A stretch of DNA of 64,000 bases from Kitasatospora sp. NBC_01287 (GTDB lineage Bacteria > Actinomycetota > Actinomycetes > Streptomycetales > Streptomycetaceae), in NCBI RefSeq assembly GCF_026340565.1, contig NZ_JAPEPB010000001.1, forward strand, positions 1,984,001-2,048,000, given 5' to 3'. This document shows, piece after piece, positions 25,680-33,656 of the stretch (position 1 is its first letter; each line of letters opens with the position of its first letter). The translations under genes were made by a program, and so were the position numbers. The notes under the pieces were generated by a model, which did not search any database, had not been told where the DNA came from, and saw nothing but the letters and a program-made list of their open reading frames with translations.

Positions 25680-26228
25680 ATGTTCAAGGGGTGGTGGCAA
25701 GTGCTGCCGGACGAAGAGCGGCAGCAGTGGATGTTGGAGCCGTTCGTGGGGGTGGGGCCGCTGCGCTTCGGCATGAGCCCCGACGAGGTAGCGGACGCGA
25801 TGGACGATGTCACCGCGGAGACCGAGCGGCACCAACGCCATCGTCCTGCGAACTCGAACGTCTCCACGGTCGTGCAAGGGGTTTACCCGAAGTTCGGCCT
25901 GCACCTCTACTACCGGGATGGGGGGCTCGTGGGCGTTGTGGTCGACGCCCTGTGCGGGCCGCAGGTCTCTGTGGAGGGCACGGCGCTGGTCGGCCGGGTG
26001 CCCTCCGTGCTGGAGCAGTGGATGGTCGATCGAGCCGAGACCCTGCCGCCCGAAAGCGAGCTCGTCTACATGAGCGCAGGCGTTCCGGCCTCGGAGTCCC
26101 TCGGTGTGACGATCAATGTGCAACGAGAAGGCGACCGTCTCCTCACCCGACCCGTGTTCTACCCCGCTGAGGCGCTCGATGATCTCTCCCACTGGCTGCC
26201 GAGTGACGTCTGGGCGATCCATGACTGA
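25680..26228 (+). CDS. Transposon passenger: uncharacterised 182-residue protein
   Basis: 182-residue soluble protein opposite in strand to the tnp genes. I do not recognise it. Seen: WMLEPFVGVGPLRFGMSPDEV near the N-terminus, a pattern found in small proteins that read as immunity-like or sensor-like, then alternating strands (KFGLHLYYRDGGLVGVVVD) and a C-terminal LLTRPVFYPAEALDDL. No signal peptide or membrane helix. ATG 25680 follows TAGACT (25666-25671) by 8 bases with no ribosome site, so it is probably leaderless. Its place inside the element makes it cargo. Confidence 0.7.
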   Translation: MFKGWWQVLPDEERQQWMLEPFVGVGPLRFGMSPDEVADAMDDVTAETERHQRHRPANSNVSTVVQGVYPKFGLHLYYRDGGLVGVVVDALCGPQVSVEGTALVGRVPSVLEQWMVDRAETLPPESELVYMSAGVPASESLGVTINVQREGDRLLTRPVFYPAEALDDLSHWLPSDVWAIHD

Positions 26229-26256
26229 ATACTTCTGTGGTCCGTAGGGGCACCGT

Positions 26257-26331
26257 CTACGCGAGGATGGCGCCGTCGGCCCTGCGGAGGAGCACGTAGA
26301 CGTCGATGACACTGCGGTGACGGTTGGTCAT
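26257..26331 (-). pseudogene. 24-residue NUDIX N-terminus coupled to tnpC
   Basis: The ATG overlaps the tnpC stop (ATGA), so this frame is the fourth gene of the tnp operon. It encodes 24 residues ending at TAG, among them RHRSVIDVYVLLRRADGAIL. These align with the N-terminus of the split host NUDIX protein (RYKTCVDLHVILLQDSRIL) and with NUDIX proteins in general. No Nudix box follows. It appears to be the decayed start of a NUDIX gene carried by the element. Confidence 0.6.
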
Positions 26332-26879
26332 GTGGTTCTTCCCGTTTCATGGTTGATGGTCTTGGTCAGTTCGCGGTTCGCGGTCCGTGCGGCGTTCAAC
26401 TCCTCGTCTCTCTCGTCCAGTTGGAGGTGGAGGTCGAGGTTCTGCTGTTCGAGTTCGGTGATGCGGGCTTGGAGTCTGTCGATGTCGCTGGGCGGTCCGA
26501 TGCCGCTGTTCCGCCAGACCTGCTCGCCGAGTGCCTCGGACAGGCGCTGTTCAAGCTGTCGGATCTGCTCGGCCAGGCGGGTGCTACGCGCATTGGCGGC
26601 GAGAAGGTCTGCTTGCAGAGATGCCCTGCTGACCGTCGGCCCCTTGCCTGGGTTCGGTGGTGGCTCGGCGGCCAGCGCGTGAACATGGGCCAGGAGGTCC
26701 GGATGCCGGTAGAGGAACGTCCGGTCGACCCCGGCGCCGCGTGCGACAGCAGAGACGGACACGCTTCCGCCTTCGCGGGCCAACTGGTTGACTACCTTGA
26801 GGACGCGCTGGCGGCGCCGCGCAGAGTCGTCGCGACGGCCCTGGGCGAGGCGTTCTCCCGCGCTTGGCTTGGTCGTCAT
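26328..26879 (-). CDS. tnpC: TnpC-like/DUF6262 transposition accessory protein
   Basis: 183-residue protein with an N-terminal helix-turn-helix-like segment (VSVSAVARGAGVDRTFLYRHPDL) and a C-terminal coiled coil (about residues 95-175, ITELEQQNLDLHLQLDERDEEL). This is the DUF6262/TnpC pattern of Tn554-type elements, where TnpC affects orientation or efficiency of integration. It overlaps tnpB by 4 bases. Confidence 0.85.
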   Translation of the reverse strand: MTTKPSAGERLAQGRRDDSARRRQRVLKVVNQLAREGGSVSVSAVARGAGVDRTFLYRHPDLLAHVHALAAEPPPNPGKGPTVSRASLQADLLAANARSTRLAEQIRQLEQRLSEALGEQVWRNSGIGPPSDIDRLQARITELEQQNLDLHLQLDERDEELNAARTANRELTKTINHETGRTT

Positions 26880-29347
26880 CGCGGACGCTCCGGTCGGACG
26901 TCGGGCAGGGGCTGCCGGATCCGGGGCATCCCGAGGAAACCTTGACGAGTTTTGCGGACCGTTGCCACGGCCTCCTCGATCTCAGCGCGTTCCTGCTCGG
27001 TCAGCGAGTCCAGGTCCTCGGTGACTCGCCGGATGAGGCGCCGAACCCGACTGATCTCCTCGTCCGAGGGCATGGCCTCGCGCTTGGCCCACTCGTCAGC
27101 GCTGGCCATCGCGCTCAGCCGCTCGCGGGTCCGCAGTAGGTCATCCAGGTAACTGCGGAGTTCCGGCAGGTAGGAGACGTCGGTGCTGAAGTGGTCGCAG
27201 CCCAGGCAGCGGAAACGAAGCGGGCACTGCCCGCCACCAGCGGTCACGTTGGTCGGCTCGGAACAGCGCCCGAAGGCGACGGCGACCTCGCCGACGGCGC
27301 GGCGGCTGCGCTGGGCATCCAGCAGGGCTTTGGCCTGCTGCCAGGTGCGACTGCCGTGGCGGTCGAACTGCAAGCGGGTGACCTTATCGACCGCCTGACG
27401 CAGGCGCTTTTCCTTGACGCGGTAGTAGCACCGAGTGGCTTCCAACGTGTCGTGATCAAGGAGTTTCGACAGCACGTCGATAGGAACCCCGGCGTCGGCG
27501 TGCCGCTGCGCGTAGGTGTGGCGGAACGCGTAAGGGAAGATCTTCGTCTTGTCGAAGACGGCGCCGCTGTCGAGCATGATCTCGGAGAGGGCATCGACCC
27601 ACGTGCGGGTGTTCGCACTGAGCGTGCTCTCGGTGATGGCCTTGAGGCCACGGGGATTGCGGATGGGCGACGGCAGGAGTTTCAGGTCCCGCGCAGGGGT
27701 GCTGGGGAACCGGACCCGAACGGCTTGCTGCTGTGTCCGGATGAGCGCGGCAGTGGACTCGTGCAGGGGCAGCTCGCGCTGAGGCCGGTCTTCCTTGCTG
27801 TTGTCGTAGATCAGCACTGGCTTGCCTTCGCCGTCCAGTTCAAGGCAGTCGAAGATCAGCTCGCAGATCTCATCGGGCCGACGACCGGTGTCGATCAGCA
27901 ATTCGATCCCGACCCGTGTCTCCAGGCCGGATCGCTCCTCGATGCGGCCGAGCTCCGCGCAGAGCCGACGCATGACCTCGGCGGGCAGGTCCTGACCGGC
28001 TTCCTTGCGCTCGGGCTTGGTGGGAAGGTCACCCCTGATCATCGTGAAGTTGTCGGGCAGTCCGTGCATCGGCTCGCCCGCTTTGGTCAGCCCCAGGCTG
28101 CGCATGCGTCTGATGATGTTGCCCGTCACGTAGATGGCATGGCGGCGGTGGTAGGCGCTGATACGGCCAGTGGCGAGCAGATGCGTCAGCCGGTTGAGGA
28201 AGAATTCGATGTCCTCTCGCCCCAGTTCCTGGGGGGTGTCGCCGCGGTCGGGGCGGGCGCGCAGGCTCTGCGAGAGCAGACCGAGATCATTCACCTGCTT
28301 GCGCAGGTTCGCGCCGGCCTTCTCACCGCGGACCTGCGGCGCGGTGTGCCTGGCCCAGCGCTTGGCGGTCTCCCGCAGCCACGGCTGCGTGATGCCGCTG
28401 AAGTCGATGGTGCCGGAGTGCCCGAAGACGGTCAGATCCCAGCAGTCCTTCGGATACTCGCTCTCCGGCGTTAGGCGGGCCCGTCGGACAGCGGTGGTGA
28501 TCGTCGTCAGCGGGCCGCGGGTGAGCCGATCAATGCCGCTGGCCACGGCCTGACGGGGGTCGATCCCCTCCAAGGAAGCGGTCTGCTGGCGGCGCAGCCA
28601 GGCAGTGAGATTGCGCAGCCGGTGGTACGTGGTCAGGGCACCGTCCGTGCACCGCTGCTGGATGCCGTAGATCAACTGGGCCACCACGAGATCGGACAGG
28701 CCCCGGAAGCTAACCTCGGCGCCTTCGGGGATGGGCGTCTGGGTCGCCCTCCACGCATCGAGGTCCAGGTCGGGGTCGGTGCGGCGATCGTCGACCAGGC
28801 GGCAGTTGTGCGCGTGGCACAGCATCGACTTCATGACGCCGGCATGGCGGACGCAGGCCGGGGCCGAGCAGGGGCCGAGACTGGGCAGCGGGACCAGGTC
28901 GGTGCGGGCGAGGAAGTCGTCGAGCGAGCACTCGATCACCATGGTCCGCTGCCAGTGGTGCGACGAGCACAACGACCGCGGGGCGTCGACCCACGGTCGT
29001 TCGCACTGCGGCACCAGGCAGTTGCGCACGAAGCGACGGCGCCGGCCGTCCGGACGGGGCAGCGTCACGAACTCGGCTTCGTCGAGGCCTGAGTCGGCCA
29101 GGCGACGGGCGCAGGACGTGCAAATCATCCCGCGGGACAGGACTACGACACTGCAGTCCCGTGCTCGGCATACTGACCAGCCCAGCAGCGGGTGGTCAGC
29201 TGGCGGCTGGAGAATGTTGAGGGCGCGGTCAAAGCCGATCTCCGCCGGGAATTCCGGCCTCACCAGGCCCCAGAACCACTCGGCCAGGTCCTCGTCCCGC
29301 TCGGAGGCTAGCGCTGGTGCCATGAGCGCGCTGGTGCCCCGGATCAT
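26876..29347 (-). CDS. tnpB: TnpB-like tyrosine recombinase of the Tn554 type
   Basis: 823-residue site-specific recombinase. The C-terminal catalytic domain shows the first Arg in LIDTGRRPDEICELIF, H-x-x-R-like FRHTYAQRHAD, a His in LLDHDTLEATRCYYRV and the nucleophilic Tyr in the same segment. A cysteine-rich N-terminal region (CRARDC, CTSCARR, CLVPQCERP) and a C-terminal Cys pair (CPLRFRCLGCDHF) suggest zinc-binding modules, as seen in the large Tn554 TnpB subfamily. It overlaps tnpA and tnpC by 4 bases. It acts with TnpA in strand exchange. Confidence 0.92.
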   Translation of the reverse strand: MIRGTSALMAPALASERDEDLAEWFWGLVRPEFPAEIGFDRALNILQPPADHPLLGWSVCRARDCSVVVLSRGMICTSCARRLADSGLDEAEFVTLPRPDGRRRRFVRNCLVPQCERPWVDAPRSLCSSHHWQRTMVIECSLDDFLARTDLVPLPSLGPCSAPACVRHAGVMKSMLCHAHNCRLVDDRRTDPDLDLDAWRATQTPIPEGAEVSFRGLSDLVVAQLIYGIQQRCTDGALTTYHRLRNLTAWLRRQQTASLEGIDPRQAVASGIDRLTRGPLTTITTAVRRARLTPESEYPKDCWDLTVFGHSGTIDFSGITQPWLRETAKRWARHTAPQVRGEKAGANLRKQVNDLGLLSQSLRARPDRGDTPQELGREDIEFFLNRLTHLLATGRISAYHRRHAIYVTGNIIRRMRSLGLTKAGEPMHGLPDNFTMIRGDLPTKPERKEAGQDLPAEVMRRLCAELGRIEERSGLETRVGIELLIDTGRRPDEICELIFDCLELDGEGKPVLIYDNSKEDRPQRELPLHESTAALIRTQQQAVRVRFPSTPARDLKLLPSPIRNPRGLKAITESTLSANTRTWVDALSEIMLDSGAVFDKTKIFPYAFRHTYAQRHADAGVPIDVLSKLLDHDTLEATRCYYRVKEKRLRQAVDKVTRLQFDRHGSRTWQQAKALLDAQRSRRAVGEVAVAFGRCSEPTNVTAGGGQCPLRFRCLGCDHFSTDVSYLPELRSYLDDLLRTRERLSAMASADEWAKREAMPSDEEISRVRRLIRRVTEDLDSLTEQERAEIEEAVATVRKTRQGFLGMPRIRQPLPDVRPERPR

Positions 29348-30525
29348 CGCAGGGCTCCCCAGGCATCGACCGGCGAGGGGACACGCTCGACGGCTTCGCG
29401 GATCCGATGCTGGGCCGGGTGCAAGTACGGTTCGCTGCTGGAGAATTGCGAGTGGCCCAGCAGTTGCGCGATCTCGTCGACGGTGCCGCCGCTGTCACCC
29501 ACATTGCTGGCGAAGCCATGACGAAGCATGTGGGCGGTCACGGCTCGGTCCACCCCACCTCGCTGGCCCAGTCTCTCGATCAGTTCCGTCACCGCATCCG
29601 GGGACATCGGCGCCCCCAGACTGCCCCGCAGGATGTTGACCAGCGCGAAGTCGCTGTGCTCGCCATGTGGGAAGGACAGACGCTCCAGCACGTACTGGTC
29701 GTATGCCTGGACCACCAGCCAGTCGGCGGGCACCCAGCGTTCGCGCACCGACTTCGCCCAGGCCCCGTTCGAGTTCGCCCTGCGGACCACATGGACATGG
29801 GAGCCGCGCACCAGGCAGCCCAGCGGCGTCGAGTCCGGCATGAAGTGCATGTCCTCCCTGCGCAGCCCAGCCGCCTCGCCCCGGCGAAGACCCGCACGGG
29901 CCAGCAGCAGAACGATGAACCGGTCCCGTGCGAGGTGACAGGCCCTCAGGAGAGCCAGAACCTCCTCGTCGGCAGCACGGTCCCGACGTGCGCGGGGCAC
30001 GCTGACACGATGCTGGGCACGCAGGCGATAGGCCATGCGGTCACCCTCGCCCCGTGCCTCAAGGGGAAGATCCCGAGCGTCGGCCATCTCATAGAGCTGG
30101 GACAGGACCGCGCCGGGCGCGCTGCCGGTGCTGACCGCGTGCCGCAAGAAGGTCCGAACACCGACCAGGATGTTCTCGATCCGGGCGCCACCACGCTGCG
30201 GCTTCATCCCGGGCCCGGTCAGCACCATCGCAGTGCCGAGGGCCGGAGGCTCGGCTCCCGTGAGCTCCGCGGACGCGTACCGCAACCAGGTGATGAACAG
30301 AGACAGGTCGACCGCGGCAGTCCTCCAATCCCGTCCCGTGCGCGCACACCACCGCAGGTAGAGGGCGATCGAGCCGGCATACGTCTTCGTGGTCAGCTCG
30401 GCTTGGGCACGGCCGAACCGGACGTGGCGCAGGAACGCATCCGCCTCCGGGACGATGGCCAACTGGCCGTCCAGCACAGTCCAGTAGAAATCGCCGGATG
30501 GCAACTTCACAGGGAACGCCTTCAC
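29344..30525 (-). CDS. tnpA: TnpA-like tyrosine recombinase of the Tn554 type
   Basis: 393-residue tyrosine recombinase. Seen: SAM-like core-binding domain (about 25-110), catalytic Arg in LARAGLRRGEAAGLRREDM, HMLRHGFASNVGD (H-x-x-R), and LLGHSQFSSSEPYLH with the Tyr nucleophile. The start is placed at GTG 30525 because GGAGGAT lies 5 bases upstream; a TTG six codons earlier has no such site. It is the first gene of the operon, about 130 bases inside the element end. Confidence 0.92.
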   Translation of the reverse strand: MKAFPVKLPSGDFYWTVLDGQLAIVPEADAFLRHVRFGRAQAELTTKTYAGSIALYLRWCARTGRDWRTAAVDLSLFITWLRYASAELTGAEPPALGTAMVLTGPGMKPQRGGARIENILVGVRTFLRHAVSTGSAPGAVLSQLYEMADARDLPLEARGEGDRMAYRLRAQHRVSVPRARRDRAADEEVLALLRACHLARDRFIVLLLARAGLRRGEAAGLRREDMHFMPDSTPLGCLVRGSHVHVVRRANSNGAWAKSVRERWVPADWLVVQAYDQYVLERLSFPHGEHSDFALVNILRGSLGAPMSPDAVTELIERLGQRGGVDRAVTAHMLRHGFASNVGDSGGTVDEIAQLLGHSQFSSSEPYLHPAQHRIREAVERVPSPVDAWGALR

Positions 30526-30604
30526 TTGTGATCCTCCGCTCAACTCGTGGGCAACATGTCACAACGACCACGTCACCCACAGAGATGCGGTCTCCGACGG
30601 CTCA

Positions 30605-30988
30605 TCACCCACACGAGATGCCACAACCCGCAACACCTAATGAACCCTGGAGAAACCACTGCCATCCGGCGCACTTGTCGGGCTCCTGGTTGGTGACCTC
30701 GCCCGTCCAGTCAGCGGCCTCGAAGAACAGGGCGGTGCGGGCGTCGTCGGTGCGGTGGTGCATGACGTGCGCGAGGCTGAGCTTCGCGGGGTCGATGGTG
30801 ACGCCGATCTCCTCGGCGGCCTCCCGGGCGGCTCCGGCGGTGGCGCTCTCGGCGGGGTCGAGGTGACCGGACGGCAGGTGCCAAGCGCCGTCGGCGAAGC
30901 CGGTGTTCTGGCGTCGGCCCAGGAGGATCCGGCTATCTTGGAGAAGGATGACGTGCAGGTCGACGCAGGTCTTGTAACGCTCGGCCAC
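30605..30988 (-). pseudogene. NUDIX hydrolase, N-terminal part cut by transposon
   Basis: 127-codon frame. Residues 1-112 are a NUDIX hydrolase: conserved start RYKTCVDLHVILLQDSRILLG, GAWHLPSGHL, and a complete Nudix box in G41-x5-E47-x7-REAAEEIG, so the catalytic metal site is present. After WQWF the reading runs into the element and ends 15 codons later, losing the last 32 residues, which lie at 25298-25397. GTG 30988 has AAAGGA 7 bases upstream. The fragment could fold poorly; enzymatic activity is doubtful. NUDIX enzymes hydrolyse nucleoside diphosphate derivatives. Confidence 0.9.
30641..30656 (-). repeat. Right terminal inverted repeat of the Tn554-type element
   Basis: TGAACCCTGGAGAAAC, the reverse complement of the left end with three mismatches. 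Its last three bases overlap the AACCA core (30654-30658). Confidence 0.7.
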
Positions 30989-31070
30989 GGTGGTTCCTTT
31001 GGGTTGTTCGGCATGCGGCCGGTGACCGCACGAGTTGATCAACGACTCCTCAAGCAGGTTGTTGTGGCGA

Positions 31071-32210
31071 CTAGTTCGCCGGACTGGACTTCCACAGGCG
31101 GCACACCGGCACGATGTCGGGCTCTTCGGCGCACGAGGCACGCCTGTCCACGATCTCCTCCGCGGGACAGCCGCCCATGCAGGAGCCGGGGGCCTTGCAG
31201 TCGCCGCACGCCGACTTGGTGAGCGCTCCGCTGAACAGGTCGAACTCGTTCGGCCCCCGGTTCACGGTGATGGTGCCGTCGGGGGCGGTGTTGGCGTAAT
31301 GGAGATCGGTGTCGAACAGGAAGCTGCACACGTAGGACCGGCCGTCGGGGAAGATGCTGATGCGGTCCAGGGTGCGGCCGATGCAGCCCCGGTAGCCCTC
31401 TTCCTCGAAGCGGGCCATCTCGGAGCGTCGAGCGAAGGTGGGCTGGTACCAGACCCGGGCGCGGTGGCCGGCGGCTACCTCGGGGAGCCGGTCGGTGAAG
31501 TCGAGCCACTCGTGGGGGCGCATGCCCCACTCCTCGTTGCCGTGGCCGCGTCCGATGACGCTCATGACGTGGAACTTCACCAAGCTGACGCCCAACGAGT
31601 CGGCGATGTCCAGCAGCCGCAGGCAGTCCGCCTCGTTGGCCTTGCTGACGGTGCAGATGATCCGGGTGTCGAATCCGCGCTCGCACAGCTCGGCGACGTT
31701 CTTCAGGGTGGTCTTGAAGGTGCCCTCCCCGCGCACCGCGTCATGGGTGGCGGGACTGCCGCCGTCCACACTGATCTGCACGTAGGAGAAGTCGCTGGGC
31801 TCCAGCCTGCGGAACTTCCTGATAGCCGGGTCGAGGCCGTTGCTGGTGGTGATCACGTGCTCGTAGCCGATTTGCTTGGCCAACCGGATGGTGTTCACGT
31901 AGTCGTGGTGCAGCGTGGGCTCGCCACCCAGGATGGTGAGCTTGGAACCACCCATCTGCCGCCACGCGGTGAGGTTGGCCTTGATCCGCTCGGGCGGCAT
32001 CTTCAGGGCGCGCTCCAGCCGGGCCCCCATGTAGCAGTCACCACAACGGAGCTGGCATGCCTCGGTGATGTAGAGGTACACGTTGCGGAACCGGCCATAC
32101 TCCACGCGCTCGATCTTCCGCACGTCCGTGTCGGAGGCTGACACGGGCATCCGAGCGTGCCCGTAGGCATCCTGACGCAGCGTCGGGACAGGCAGGTCAA
32201 CGGCACTCAA
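31071..32210 (-). CDS. Radical SAM/SPASM-type protein
   Basis: 379-residue radical SAM enzyme. Seen: cluster motif CQLRCGDC (C-x3-C-x2-C, near residues 52-59), GGEP-type SAM loop LTILGGEPTLHHDYV, STSN-like ITTSNGLDP, QISVDGGSPATHD, and a C-terminal SPASM/twitch set of cysteines (CIGRTL, VCSFLF, CGDCKAPGSCMGGCP, VC near the end) for extra iron-sulfur clusters. Such enzymes often modify peptides. The TTG at 32210 overlaps the preceding stop (TTGA) with AAAGGA upstream; ATG 32150 is the alternative start (359 residues). No obvious precursor peptide is adjacent. Confidence 0.9.
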   Translation of the reverse strand: MSAVDLPVPTLRQDAYGHARMPVSASDTDVRKIERVEYGRFRNVYLYITEACQLRCGDCYMGARLERALKMPPERIKANLTAWRQMGGSKLTILGGEPTLHHDYVNTIRLAKQIGYEHVITTSNGLDPAIRKFRRLEPSDFSYVQISVDGGSPATHDAVRGEGTFKTTLKNVAELCERGFDTRIICTVSKANEADCLRLLDIADSLGVSLVKFHVMSVIGRGHGNEEWGMRPHEWLDFTDRLPEVAAGHRARVWYQPTFARRSEMARFEEEGYRGCIGRTLDRISIFPDGRSYVCSFLFDTDLHYANTAPDGTITVNRGPNEFDLFSGALTKSACGDCKAPGSCMGGCPAEEIVDRRASCAEEPDIVPVCRLWKSSPAN

Positions 32211-32896
32211 GGAGTGGATCCTTTCGGGAGATGGACGTGAAGTTCGGCCTCTGCTGCGGCGAGCAGCAGGGCAGGCGGCAGTTCGGCGTCGATGGTGCGC
32301 CAGGGGACGTCCTGGGCGGTCAGCGCGGTCCGAATGGACGGAAGGTGCTGGAGGAACCTCGCGGCGCGGGCCGCGAGCCGCTGGGGCTCGTCGGAATCCC
32401 GACGCTGGGCCGGGGCTCCGCAGTCGGCACACCGGCCGTTCTCGGCGAGCCGTGCGGGCCGGTGCGGCTCCCCGTCCTCGGCGGTGCAGGCTGGGCACAC
32501 CCGGCGGGCCTCAGCCCGCTGCCGGGCGGCCTGCGGGGGCAACCGGAGCACCAGCGCCAGCGAGGGCAGGCGAAGCGCGCTGAGCAGCCGGGCCAGGTAG
32601 TCGGCTTGGTAGCCGTTGCCCGGGTAGCCCTCGAAGACCACCGGGGACCCGACCGCCGGCTGGAACTGGCCGGAGACAGCGTCGCGGACCAGTACGACCG
32701 CTGTCCGGTCGGGCAGCCACCCCAGCGGGTCGGCCCGCCGCCGCATGACCGCAGCCAACGCCGGGTCGGTGCGAGCGCGCTGGCCGGCGTACTCGCGCAA
32801 GCGGAAGGTGCGGGCGTGGTGTCGGCTCTCCAACTGCCGGCTCAGGGTGCTCTTGCCGCTGGCGGGCGGTCCCAGGAGGAAGATGGCGGTGACCAC
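32207..32896 (-). CDS. Adenylate-kinase-like P-loop nucleoside phosphate kinase
   Basis: 229-residue P-loop protein. Seen: Walker A LLGPPASGKSTL at the N-terminus, VVFEGYPGNGYQADYL, and a zinc-finger LID of adenylate-kinase kind (VCPACTAEDG then CADCGAPAQRRDSDEP, C-x2-C twice). It probably phosphorylates a nucleoside monophosphate or a related metabolite. The start is GTG 32896, with GAGGAG 6 bases upstream; the open frame upstream is not family-like. It overlaps the radical SAM start by 3 bases, so the two are likely co-translated. Confidence 0.82.
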   Translation of the reverse strand: MVTAIFLLGPPASGKSTLSRQLESRHHARTFRLREYAGQRARTDPALAAVMRRRADPLGWLPDRTAVVLVRDAVSGQFQPAVGSPVVFEGYPGNGYQADYLARLLSALRLPSLALVLRLPPQAARQRAEARRVCPACTAEDGEPHRPARLAENGRCADCGAPAQRRDSDEPQRLAARAARFLQHLPSIRTALTAQDVPWRTIDAELPPALLLAAAEAELHVHLPKGSTP

Positions 32897-32961
32897 GGCG
32901 TTCTCCTCGGTGGCGTGGACAGGGAGGCTGGGCGCGTCAGCGCCCAGGAGGCGAAGTCGGA

Positions 32962-33417
32962 TCAGCCGACGTTGGGGGTGTCGGGAATGGCGACGGTCGC
33001 ATGGACGCGCTTGCCGGACCCCGGGTAGCTGACGCCCCAGCTGAGCGCGAGGCTCTCGACCATGGCCATCCCGCGTCCGGTGGTGTCTTCGCCGGTCGCG
33101 GCCCGGCGGGCACGGCTGGGAGCGCGGGCTCCTCGATCCTGGACTTCGACGACCAACTGGCCAGGCCGGTAGATCCACATCGCGAAGTGGATGCCGTGTC
33201 GGGGGGCGTGGAGGAGGGCGTTCGTCACCAGTTCGCTGACGATGAGCTTGATTTCGAACTCCTTGTCAGCGGTCAAGCGGAAACCCCAGGCGCGAAGCGC
33301 CTTGGGAACCCTGTCTCGGGTCTCCTTCACCGAGGCTTCCGTCGGATTGACGGCCCAATCGACCTGAGGCGAATCCAACTCGCCTTGCGAAATGATGAGT
33401 TGATGAATCTCGGACAT
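32962..33417 (-). CDS. HATPase-domain anti-sigma-type ATP-binding protein
   Basis: 151-residue protein of the RsbW/SpoIIAB-like HATPase family. Seen: N-box ELVTNALLHA, G1 VEVQDRGARAPSR, G2 TTGRGMAMVESLA. ATG 33417 has GAAGGA 6-7 bases upstream. It is the first gene of the cassette and faces an XRE regulator and a DUF397 gene across a 239-bp gap, the arrangement of WhiJ-type loci in Streptomyces. It may regulate through protein binding rather than as a kinase. Confidence 0.88.
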   Translation of the reverse strand: MSEIHQLIISQGELDSPQVDWAVNPTEASVKETRDRVPKALRAWGFRLTADKEFEIKLIVSELVTNALLHAPRHGIHFAMWIYRPGQLVVEVQDRGARAPSRARRAATGEDTTGRGMAMVESLALSWGVSYPGSGKRVHATVAIPDTPNVG

Positions 33418-33656
33418 GCGAAGTCCTTCAAGAGGGCGGCTGATCAAGGAACATGACCGCACGTCAATGAGATCAAGAAGTGACGATGGTCACAGCTCTG
33501 ATGCGATCCAGCATCCTCTGTTGATCTTCAATCCTCAATATTGGCACCGGAATTCGCAAAAGAAAGAACATCTGTTCCATCGACTTGGCACCCTAGGAAT
33601 GCCACACTGCACCTTGCAGGTGCGATAGCACACCCTGGAGAGGACGGCGTGCACCC
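33418..33656. promoter_or_regulatory. AT-richer divergent promoter region of the cassette
   Basis: The most AT-rich stretch of the window (for example TTGATCTTCAATCCTCAATATTGG at 33521-33544). On the plus strand TTGATC and CAATAT lie close together and may belong to the XRE promoter. It separates the HATPase-led cassette from the XRE-DUF397 pair, and is the natural site for XRE binding. No palindrome stands out. Confidence 0.5.

Larger units (their letters stand above)
25403..30658 (-). mobile_element. Tn554-type site-specific transposon, about 5.26 kb, inserted in a NUDIX gene
   Basis: The element carries tnpA (29344-30525), tnpB (26876-29347) and tnpC (26328-26879) in Tn554 order with 4-base overlaps, plus a short NUDIX-like fragment and a passenger gene (25680-26228). 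Both ends meet host DNA at the pentamer AACCA (25398-25402 and 30654-30658). Removing one core copy and everything between restores an uninterrupted 144-residue NUDIX gene. Imperfect inverted repeats of 16 bp (13 matches) start at the two ends. Both tyrosine recombinases look intact, so the element may be active. Confidence 0.88.

Noticed and set aside
27191..28474. Plus-strand 427-codon frame opposite tnpB
   Set aside because: No motif and no ribosome site; the recombinase on the other strand is unambiguous.
31438..31785. Plus frame inside the radical SAM gene as a peptide precursor
   Set aside because: It is antisense to a well-supported enzyme and has no leader-core pattern.
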